NCBI GenBank assembly: GCA_016929795.1
Contig: JAFGIA010000243.1
Span: 1 to 7,433 of the forward strand
Origin: Anaerolineae bacterium
GTDB taxonomy: Bacteria > Chloroflexota > Anaerolineae > JAAYZQ01
Direction: 5' to 3'
Length of the DNA stretch: 7,433 nt
In this document: positions 1 through 6,113 of the stretch, piece after piece
How the letters are laid out: the number at the start of each line of letters is the position of its first letter
Position numbering within the stretch: position 1 is the stretch's first letter
The notes under the pieces: model-generated
Told to the model about the DNA's origin: nothing
The model's database searches: none
What the model saw: the letters and a program-made list of their open reading frames with translations, nothing else
Program-made: the position numbers and the translations under genes

Positions 1-617
1 CGGTGCCAGTCGATGACGCGATAGATGCCGGGCAGGTGGTAGCGCTTCTGGAACTGCTGGATGACCGACTCGAGCATCCAGAGGTGCCCATGGTTGTTGA
101 TGATGATCTGCTTGCGGAACCCATCGTTCCACAGGCCGAGCATGACGTCGATCATGAACTCGCGGGCCACGTTCTCGCGGATCGGGATCGTGCCGGGCAT
201 GCCCATGTGGTGGTAGGGGTGCGCGCCATAGTTGAGCGGCGGCAGCGCCAGGTTGATCGGTGCGCCGCGCCTGGCCGTGTAGCGGCGCACGCCCTCCAGG
301 ATCTGGCTGACATAGAGCGTGTCAGACGCGCTGGGTAGATGCTGCCCGTGCAGCTCGGTGCAGCCGACGGGGAGGAAGACGATATCGTTCTTTTTCCGGT
401 TTTCTTCCACCTGCCAGCGCGTCGTCGTCTGGATGTAGGAGCCGGGTTTGCCCCATTCAACAGGCGATGGCACGCCATAGTCGGCCAGAATGGCCTCGAT
501 CTCGGCGTCAGATGCCTCCCACACCTCTTTCTTCAACCGGCCGACGGTATTGTCCTCGAAAAAGAGATCGGGCTGATCCGTCGCCAGCAGGCCCTCGGGT
601 AACTCTTTGTGTGACAT
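1..617 (-). CDS. iolN: Creatininase-family hydrolase, probable 3-dehydro-scyllo-inosose (diketo-inositol) hydrolase, N-terminal part
   Basis: The gene begins at ATG 615-617, with AGAGAGGA just upstream, and runs off the left edge after 205 codons, so its C-terminus is not seen. The creatininase metal-site motif is present as GCTELHGQHLP at residues 85-95, with E88 and H90, followed by D99. The second motif is NNHGHLWMLE at 174-183, with H176. These match the Glu/His/Asp and His ligands of creatininase in order and spacing. The leader of about 75 residues before the fold, with EWGKPGSYIQTTTRW near 54-68, is what I remember of the 3-dehydro-scyllo-inosose hydrolase subfamily and not of creatinine or mycofactocin enzymes. 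In that family the enzyme hydrolytically opens the diketo-inositol ring in the cytoplasm. The two dehydrogenases upstream could supply the substrate. The family assignment is strong; the exact substrate rests on recalled similarity and context. Confidence 0.85.
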   Translation of the reverse strand, partial: MSHKELPEGLLATDQPDLFFEDNTVGRLKKEVWEASDAEIEAILADYGVPSPVEWGKPGSYIQTTTRWQVEENRKKNDIVFLPVGCTELHGQHLPSASDTLYVSQILEGVRRYTARRGAPINLALPPLNYGAHPYHHMGMPGTIPIRENVAREFMIDVMLGLWNDGFRKQIIINNHGHLWMLESVIQQFQKRYHLPGIYRVIDWH

Positions 618-633
618 GATTCTATCCTCTCTA

Positions 634-687
634 TTGGTAAATTGGTAAACTGGTAGAGGGGTAGATGGGTTGCCGCCCAATCTACCC
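634..687. repeat. Period-8 repeat array with central hairpin in the gfo/idh-iolN spacer
   Basis: Plus-strand octamers run ttggtaaa, ttggtaaa, ctggtaga, ggggtaga from 634 to 665. They lead into an inverted repeat: gggtagatggg (659-669), a 6-nt loop, then cccaatctaccc (676-687), which pairs except for one bulged base. The right arm contains the stop codon of the upstream dehydrogenase gene (682-684). Two segments recur in the iolG-side spacer: gcccaatctacc at 675-686 and 2841-2852 in the same orientation, and ggtaaactggtaga at 644-657, found inverted at 2847-2860. There is no U-tract after the stem, so it is more likely a mobile or expanding repeat, or an mRNA-processing hairpin, than a terminator. 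Confidence 0.75.
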
Positions 688-1704
688 ATCGACCATAGGT
701 ACATCGATTGGCCGCCCGGCGTGCATCGCCTCGGTCGCTGCCAGCCCCACGGCCAGCGTCGCGCGTGCATCCGCTCCCGTGATCGGGGGCGGGGTGTCGC
801 CGCGCAGGCAGTCGATGAACACCTGCATCTCGGCGACGAATGCCTCGCCCAGGCGGTCGGGCGTGGTCCAGGGCATGTCGTGGTGCACGCCGCGGCGGTC
901 GAGCAGGCGCATCGGCGTCTGCCGGAAGCGCCCGATCTGGACAGCGCCCTCGTCGCCGATCACCTCGATGCGCAGATCGTGGCCGTAGCGCGTGGTGCGG
1001 CTGACAAAGAAGGTGCCCAGGCCCCCTTTCCGGAAGCGGAGTGTGGCCACGGCGTTGTCGACGTCGCCCACAGCCCCCACGCCGGCCGGGTCGACGAGCG
1101 CGCCGCCTTCCGCGTAGGCGCGTTGCACCTCATCGCCGAGCAGCCAGCGCGACAGGTAGATGTCGTGGTACATGGCGTCGACGATCAGGCCGCCGCTCAC
1201 GTTCAGATCGGCAAAGCTGGGCGACGGCGGATTCACGTCGCCGCTGATGGCGCGAAAGACAAGGGGCCGGCCGATAGCGCCCGCGTCGATCGCCTCTTTG
1301 GCCGCCACGTGGCCTGCGTCAAAACGGCGCACGTGGCCGATCATCAGCTTGACCCCGGCGCGCTCGACCGCTGCGATCGCCCGGTCGCACTCGTCCAGGC
1401 TCAGGCCAAGCGGCTTTTCGCAAAAAATGTCCACCCCCGCCTCCGCACAGGCCACGACGTTATCCGGGTGGGCCGAGGTGCTGCTCGAGATGCACACGGC
1501 GTCGAGCTCTTCCCCGGCGAGCAGGGATGCCAGGTCAGGATAGACCGCCACCTGCCCGCAGCAGCGGTGGGCGGCGGCAGCGCGCTCCGCCGATGAGGTG
1601 GTGACCGCCGCCAGGTGCGCCCCACGCACCCTGCGTGCCAGGTTCTCCGCGTGCGTCAGCCCCATGCGCCCGACGCCGACGACGGCGATGCGAATATCAT
1701 CCAT
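682..1704 (-). CDS. Gfo/Idh/MocA family NAD(P)-dependent oxidoreductase (second inositol/keto-inositol dehydrogenase candidate)
   Basis: This is a 340-residue protein of normal family length. An N-terminal Rossmann domain carries GVGRMG at residues 10-15. The CEKP motif (95-98) gives the active-site lysine K97. The C-terminal alpha/beta domain has GGLIVDAMYHD (171-181), placing D176 and H180 like the catalytic Asp and His of IolG. The reading frame extends upstream to 1767, but the ATG at 1704 is preferred: it directly precedes the Rossmann strand, has GGAAGAGGA ahead of it, and the extra codons lie in repeat DNA. It is clearly diverged from the IolG next to it. Likely roles are oxidation of scyllo-inositol, of scyllo-inosose at a second carbon, or of another cyclitol or sugar such as L-glucose. 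The sequence does not decide between them. It lies 66 nt after iolG and 64 nt before iolN, presumably in one operon. Confidence 0.9.
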   Translation of the reverse strand: MDDIRIAVVGVGRMGLTHAENLARRVRGAHLAAVTTSSAERAAAAHRCCGQVAVYPDLASLLAGEELDAVCISSSTSAHPDNVVACAEAGVDIFCEKPLGLSLDECDRAIAAVERAGVKLMIGHVRRFDAGHVAAKEAIDAGAIGRPLVFRAISGDVNPPSPSFADLNVSGGLIVDAMYHDIYLSRWLLGDEVQRAYAEGGALVDPAGVGAVGDVDNAVATLRFRKGGLGTFFVSRTTRYGHDLRIEVIGDEGAVQIGRFRQTPMRLLDRRGVHHDMPWTTPDRLGEAFVAEMQVFIDCLRGDTPPPITGADARATLAVGLAATEAMHAGRPIDVPMVDG

Positions 1705-1730
1705 GATTGGGTCCTCTTCCTTGTCCGGTA

Positions 1731-1773
1731 TGAAACGTGATGCGTGAGGCATGATCTCACGTTTCACGTTTCA
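1731..1773. repeat. Heptamer array forming an 18-bp imperfect hairpin over the iolG stop codon
   Basis: The left arm tgaaacgtgatgcgtgag (1731-1748) pairs with ctcacgtttcacgtttca (1756-1773) at 16 of 18 positions, across a 7-nt loop. Both arms are built from heptamers of the type TGAAACG/TGATGCG. The right arm ends on the iolG stop codon (1771-1773), and heptamer-like sequence continues a few bases into the gene. The array fills most of the 66-nt spacer between iolG and the next dehydrogenase gene. It lacks a downstream U-tract on either strand, so it is not a typical intrinsic terminator. It could stabilise the iolG message or be a neutral repeat. Confidence 0.75.
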
Positions 1774-2790
1774 CGCGTCAATCTCGCTCAGCTTGACCGG
1801 CCGGCCTTCCGTCACCGACTTTTTCGCCGCGTAGCCCATGACAACGGGCACGCGGCCGTCGTGGCCGGTGACGGCCGGCGGGACGTTGTCCCGGATGGCG
1901 CTGAGGAAGGCACGCAGCTCGCGGACGTACGACTCGACGTAACGATCCATGAAAAAGTTGAGCGGCAGGTCGCACTGCACGCGGCGGGCATTGCCGAGCG
2001 TGACGGTGTTGGGGTAGGCATTGTCGGCCGACACCGAGCCGCCGCTGCCAAACACTTCCACGCGCTGGTCATAGCCATAGACCGCCTGGCGGCTATTGTC
2101 GATCGCGCCGAGCGAGCCGTCGTCAAAGTGGAGGGTGACGATCGCCGTGTCGACGTCGCCGGCCTCGCCGATGGCGGGATCGACCAGGACGGCAGCGGCG
2201 GCATACACCGACTCGACCTCGCCGGGCATCAGAAAGCGCGCCATGTCGAAATCGTGGATCATCATGTCGAGAAAGATGCCGCCAGAGATGCGCACATAGG
2301 CGACGGGCGGCGGGGCCGGGTCGCGGCTGGTGATGCGCAGCAGGTGCGGCGTGCCGACCTCGCCTGCGGCCACCAGGTCGTGCACCCGGTCAAAGTTCGG
2401 GTCAAAGCGCCGGTTAAAGCCGATCTGCAGCTTGACACCGGCCTCGTCCACCGCCGCCAGGGCACGGTCGATGGCTGCCAGGTCGAGGGCGATCGGCTTT
2501 TCGCAAAAGATCTGCTTGCCCGCCACCGCTGCCTGCTCGATCAGCGGTGCATGCGTGTCGGTGCTCGAGCAGATGAGCACCGCGTCGACGTCGCGGTCGT
2601 CGAGGATGCGCCGCGCATCCTGGTACGCCGGCACACCCCCCAGCTCGCCTGCCAGGCGCTCCGCCGCCTCCAAGAATACGTCCGACACACCCACCAGCCG
2701 CGCTTCCGGCATCCGGTACACCAGGTTCTCCGCGTGCACCCGCCCGATCCGCCCGGCCCCAATTACACCTACGTTGATCTTGTCTGTCAT
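1771..2790 (-). CDS. iolG: Inositol 2-dehydrogenase
   Basis: This 339-residue Gfo/Idh/MocA enzyme oxidises myo-inositol to scyllo-inosose (2-keto-myo-inositol) with NAD+ in the cytoplasm. The Rossmann motif GAGRIG is at residues 11-16. CEKP at 96-99 gives K98. GGIFLDMMIHDFDMARF (170-186) gives D175 and H179, corresponding to the Lys/Asp/His triad of Bacillus subtilis IolG (K97, D172, H176). The stretches GFNRRFDPNF (124-133), RITSRDPAPPP (152-162), LVDPAIGEAGDVDTA (202-216) and DNSRQAVYGYDQRVEVFGS (231-249) are the signature blocks I remember from bacterial IolG, so this call is firmer than a generic Gfo/Idh label. The ATG at 2790 follows GAGGAAGAG closely and directly precedes the first beta strand. 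Scyllo-inositol or D-chiro-inositol could also be substrates, as in some IolG paralogues. Confidence 0.92.
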   Translation of the reverse strand: MTDKINVGVIGAGRIGRVHAENLVYRMPEARLVGVSDVFLEAAERLAGELGGVPAYQDARRILDDRDVDAVLICSSTDTHAPLIEQAAVAGKQIFCEKPIALDLAAIDRALAAVDEAGVKLQIGFNRRFDPNFDRVHDLVAAGEVGTPHLLRITSRDPAPPPVAYVRISGGIFLDMMIHDFDMARFLMPGEVESVYAAAAVLVDPAIGEAGDVDTAIVTLHFDDGSLGAIDNSRQAVYGYDQRVEVFGSGGSVSADNAYPNTVTLGNARRVQCDLPLNFFMDRYVESYVRELRAFLSAIRDNVPPAVTGHDGRVPVVMGYAAKKSVTEGRPVKLSEIDA

Positions 2791-2804
2791 ACTCTTCCTC
2801 TACA

Positions 2805-2876
2805 GGTAGATTGGTAGATTGGTAGATTGGGCAAGGCACTGCCCAATCTACCAGTTTACCGATTCCCGAATTCTCG
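2805..2876. repeat. Period-8 repeat array with perfect 13-bp hairpin between the URO-D-like gene and iolG
   Basis: Three exact copies of ggtagatt (2805-2828) lead into a perfect inverted repeat: ggtagattgggca (2821-2833), loop aggcac, tgcccaatctacc (2840-2852). Beyond the stem the period-8 pattern continues as agtttacc, gattcccg, aattctcg (2853-2876). This passes through the stop codon at 2856-2858 and covers the last six codons of the upstream gene. The overall structure is octamers in one orientation, a hairpin, then related octamers in the other orientation. The same architecture, with 12- and 14-nt identical segments, occurs at 634-687. Confidence 0.8.
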
Positions 2877-4001
2877 CCATGCTTCCCACATCGCCATCAC
2901 ATTCTCCGGCGGCACGGTGGCCTGGATGTCGTGCACCGTGGCAAACACAAACCCGCCCCCTGGCGCCAGCGCCTCGATGTTCCCGCGCACGTGTGCCCGG
3001 ATCTCGTCCGGGGTGGCGCGCTCGAGCACGTGCTGCGTGTCGACGCCGCCGCCCCAGAACACCAGGTCGCGCCCGAATTCCTGTTTCAGCGCCTTCAGGT
3101 CCATGTCCGCCGCGCTGATCTGCACCGGGTTCAGGATATCAATCCCGGCGTCGATCAGGTCGGGCAGCAGGCGCCGCACCGCGCCGCACGTGTGATAAAA
3201 CACCTTGACCGGCGCCTGTGCTTTGATCTGCTCGAACAGGCGCTTGTGACGCGGCTGGATCACCTGCCGGTAGGTGCGCGGCGACATGAGGGGGGCGTGC
3301 TGCGCCCCCAGGTCATCGGCTTCGACGACCACGTCCACCAGGTCGCCCACCTCTGCCAGCGCCCGTGTCCAGTACGCGCTTTTGAACTCGACCAGGCGGT
3401 CGAGCATGGTGCCCACCCAGTCCGGGTGGCGCACAAGGTCGACATAATACTCTTCGTAACCGCGCAGCCAGGAATAGACCTCAGAGATGCCCGCGCACGG
3501 TCCGAGCAGGGCGATCGCCTTGCCCTGCGCCGCGGCGGCCTCGGCCTGGGCTCGCAGCGGGCGAAAGCGCGCCTCGTCGAGTGGGTCGGGAAAGGGGTAG
3601 GCGCGCAGCTCGTCGAGCGACGTGGCGCCTGCCAGCGGGTGGTGGTACATGTCGTAGTAAAAGCCACCCTCCTTGGGCTTGCGCCACCCGATGCCCCACT
3701 CGTCGGTGTACGCCTCGTACTCTCCCTCGTCGCGGAATGTGACCTCGAATGTCGCCGGGGCGGCGGGCAGCACGGGGCGCACGTCGGTTTCGAGCCGCTC
3801 GGCGACGTCCTCGTCGACCAGGACGAGCTGCTCGGCGAGAAACGCGACGCGCGGCTCGACCTCTGGCAGCCCCAGGTGGTGCCGCAGATGGCGATAGGCC
3901 GTCACGTGGATCGTGCTCAGCCCGGTGCCGCCCAGGTCGAACGGCACCCGATCGGCCTCTTGGTGCTCCAGCGCGCACCTCACGCGCTCCCGGCTGTTCA
4001 T
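2856..4001 (-). CDS. URO-D superfamily protein (uroporphyrinogen decarboxylase-like / corrinoid methyltransferase-like)
   Basis: This is a 381-residue predicted TIM barrel of the URO-D superfamily, which includes heme-pathway HemE and the cobamide methyltransferases of the MtaA/MtbA/MtbB-related type. It is unlikely to be HemE, because the N-terminus reads ADRVPFDLGG (16-25) and lacks the HemE RQAGR block. The barrel end carries YHTCGAVRRLLPDLIDAG (269-286), with H270 and C272 at the H-x-C zinc position of the methyltransferases. The later Cys of those enzymes is absent; its region reads FATVHDIQATVPPENV (353-368), with H357. This variant is common in uncharacterised members beside sugar-catabolism genes. 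No corrinoid-binding partner is visible here. I chose the ATG at 4001 because of the RERVRCALEHQEADRVP opening and the GGGGAG/GAGGGG upstream; an in-frame ATG at 4016 lies in repeat DNA. Activity is unknown. O-demethylation of a methylated cyclitol is a speculative possibility. Confidence 0.85.
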   Translation of the reverse strand: MNSRERVRCALEHQEADRVPFDLGGTGLSTIHVTAYRHLRHHLGLPEVEPRVAFLAEQLVLVDEDVAERLETDVRPVLPAAPATFEVTFRDEGEYEAYTDEWGIGWRKPKEGGFYYDMYHHPLAGATSLDELRAYPFPDPLDEARFRPLRAQAEAAAAQGKAIALLGPCAGISEVYSWLRGYEEYYVDLVRHPDWVGTMLDRLVEFKSAYWTRALAEVGDLVDVVVEADDLGAQHAPLMSPRTYRQVIQPRHKRLFEQIKAQAPVKVFYHTCGAVRRLLPDLIDAGIDILNPVQISAADMDLKALKQEFGRDLVFWGGGVDTQHVLERATPDEIRAHVRGNIEALAPGGGFVFATVHDIQATVPPENVMAMWEAWREFGNR

Positions 4002-4057
4002 CCCCTCACTCCCCATTTTCCGATTCCCTGACTCCCGCTTTCCCGCTCCCCACTCGC
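4002..4057. repeat. Purine-rich period-8 array filling the usp/URO-D-like spacer
   Basis: Read on the minus strand, the 56-nt spacer is almost pure G/A and shows degenerate octamers: AGCGGGAA, AGCGGGAG, TCAGGGAA, TCGGAAAA. The unit resembles the CGGGAATC unit at the far end of the 2805-2876 array. No strong hairpin is seen. The last G-rich units (GGGGAGTGAGGGG) sit where the ribosome binding site of the URO-D-like gene must lie, so the repeat appears to provide the Shine-Dalgarno sequence. The degeneracy makes this a weaker call than the other arrays. Confidence 0.55.
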
Positions 4058-4498
4058 TTACGTCACGATCAGGCACGGAATGGTCGTCCGGTTGACGATC
4101 TTGCGCGCCACGCCGCCGAGCAGGTCGCCGTGAGGGGCCAGGCCGCGCTGTCCGAGCACGATCAGGTCCACACCCCGTTCCGTGGCCGCGGCGAGGATCT
4201 GTGTGGAGGGATCTCCAAACAGGCACTCACTGTCCACGTCCACGATCCCGGCCGCTTCGAGCTTTTTTCGTGCGTTCCCCAGAATGATCTCGGCCGAGTC
4301 GTGCAAGATCTGCGTGCGCGAGGCCGTCACCTCTCCGGCGGCCATCATCTCCAGGATCTCTTTGGGCAGCGACAGGTCGCGGATGACGTGGATGAGATGG
4401 ACCGACGCGTTGCAGCATTCGGCCAGTGCCGCTGCCGTCTCTACGGCACGATTTGAGAGCGATGAACCGTCGACCGGTACAAGTAGCTTTTTGAACAT
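4058..4498 (-). CDS. Universal stress protein (UspA) family, single domain
   Basis: This 146-residue protein is the usual length for a one-domain Usp and is predicted cytoplasmic. It opens MFKKLLVPVDGSSLSNRA, with the conserved Asp D10 and small residues of the nucleotide site. The C-terminal loop reads GQRGLAPHGDLLGGVARKIV (116-135), ending with the strand PCLIVT. This matches the ATP-binding G-x2-G-x9-G(S/T) signature as G116, G119 and G129, but the final Ser/Thr is Val130, so nucleotide binding may be altered. The ATG at 4498 follows GAGAGGAAAAG; upstream in-frame codons (to 4576) have no family similarity. Single Usp genes often sit beside transporter genes, and a regulatory role towards the sugar importer or the metabolic enzymes is possible but not shown. 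The gene precedes the URO-D-like gene by 56 nt. Confidence 0.92.
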   Translation of the reverse strand: MFKKLLVPVDGSSLSNRAVETAAALAECCNASVHLIHVIRDLSLPKEILEMMAAGEVTASRTQILHDSAEIILGNARKKLEAAGIVDVDSECLFGDPSTQILAAATERGVDLIVLGQRGLAPHGDLLGGVARKIVNRTTIPCLIVT

Positions 4499-4558
4499 GT
4501 TCAACTTTTCCTCTCTGCCTACAGAAGCGCCTTCGCCACGAATGTGCTGCGAGTTGCT

Positions 4559-4636
4559 CCATGGCGCCCGCGCCACTCACCAACTTGTCATTGCGAGCGA
4601 AGCGAAGCAATCCCCACCTACGACCAGGCGCCATGG
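4559..4636. repeat. REP-like palindrome inside a 10-bp inverted repeat (small palindromic element)
   Basis: The 138-nt spacer 4499-4636 holds attgcgagcgaagcgaagcaat at 4590-4611. It has ATTGC/GCAAT ends and an internal AGCGA tandem. From memory this is a short interspersed sequence seen in many unrelated bacterial genomes, often as gtcattgcgagcgaagcgaagcaatccc. It is flanked by a perfect 10-bp inverted repeat, ccatggcgcc (4559-4568) and ggcgccatgg (4627-4636), the right copy abutting the stop codon of the metallopeptidase-like gene. The 78-bp unit could be a miniature mobile element, but no target-site duplication is obvious. No convincing promoter was found in the remaining 4499-4558 apart from the usp ribosome binding site. 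Confidence 0.6.
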
Positions 4637-5267
4637 TTACTCATTCCCACCCGCCCACTCCTGCACGACACGCACCGCCTCGCGTGTGAGGCGCACGTTC
4701 GTCGGCACCGGCCTGCCGCCCAGCACCACCTCGATGGCTGCCTCCGCACACTGCTCCGAGGGGATGCCTGCCCACTCGCTGGCTGGCACGTCCGCAGGCG
4801 GCCTATCCGGGCGCCACGCGCTGCCGGGTGGCAGTCCCTGCGCCGCCAGGAAGGCGGGCCGCAGCGCCTCGTGAGCCGGGCACTGGAACTCGACGTGGTG
4901 CGCCCACTCGTGGATCAGCGCGCTCTGCAGCATAGCGCGCGTGCCCGGCACGCGCACCGTTACGGTGGCGGTGCCTGGATCATACGCAGCGCGGCTGCCA
5001 AGCACCCACGCTGCCCGCACACGCACGTCGCCAAAGCAACCCGTCCGCCCGCCAAAGGCGGCCAGAAATTGATCCCACGTCTCGCGCGTCAGTGCGTCAA
5101 GGTCGGCGCCGACCGAGTCGTCGATCACGAGCTGCGGGCGGGTGCCGTGCACCGCTGCCCGGCTGTGGGCGGCGACGACGCCGACCAGCACGACGAGGAG
5201 CGCGAGGAGCAGGATGGTGCTGACGCGTGCCACATCGGTCGCGCCGGCACGCCTGCGCTTGCTTTGC

Positions 5268-5275
<8 letters not shown>
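4637..5275 (-). CDS. Membrane-anchored HEXXH putative zinc metallopeptidase
   Basis: I do not recognise a named family for this 212-residue protein. Its N-terminus is basic (SKRRR, 5-9) and is followed by a hydrophobic segment at about 19-36 ([16 protein letters not shown] from 21). This suggests a signal anchor or signal peptide that places the rest outside the membrane. [14 protein letters not shown] (119-132) contains HEXXH with H122, E123 and H126. [12 protein letters not shown] (173-184) supplies E174 and E178 as candidates for a third, gluzincin-type ligand. Three cysteines (C80, C132, C176) flank the motifs and may form a disulphide or line the site. The start is a TTG inside the end of the ATPase gene (8-nt overlap), with GAGGAG 10 nt upstream; a GTG at 5233 would remove only the basic tail. 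Translation is probably coupled to the ATPase. Substrate unknown; it could also be a non-catalytic metal-binding protein. Confidence 0.75.
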
Positions 5276-6110
<835 letters not shown>

Positions 6111-6113
6111 CTG

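Noticed and set aside
634..665. CRISPR array
   Set aside because: Units are 8 bp, contiguous and without spacers; no cas gene is present.
670..1596. 308-residue open frame on the plus strand
   Set aside because: It is antisense to the second Gfo/Idh gene and is Arg/Ala/His-rich with no recognisable motif; typical shadow frame of GC-rich coding DNA.
1705..1767. 21-residue N-terminal extension of the second dehydrogenase
   Set aside because: The extension is encoded by the heptamer repeat and lies outside the family fold; the ATG at 1704 has a better ribosome binding site.
1744..2817. 357-residue open frame on the plus strand
   Set aside because: It is an exact antisense shadow of iolG, whose product has complete family motifs.
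2821..2852. Intrinsic terminator after the URO-D-like gene
   Set aside because: The 13-bp stem is strong, but it is followed by AATCTACC repeats and not a U-tract, and the downstream iolG gene is 31 nt away with no promoter visible.
2856..4001. HemE (heme biosynthesis uroporphyrinogen decarboxylase)
   Set aside because: It lacks the N-terminal RQAGR substrate block, has the H-x-C motif typical of the methyltransferase-like branch, and sits among inositol genes with no heme genes nearby.
2931..4031. 366-residue open frame on the plus strand
   Set aside because: Antisense to the URO-D-like gene, with no domain signature and no good ribosome binding site.
4002..4226. 75-residue N-terminal extension of the URO-D-like protein
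   Set aside because: It overlaps the usp coding sequence in another frame and the purine-rich array; the family fold starts at the ATG at 4001.
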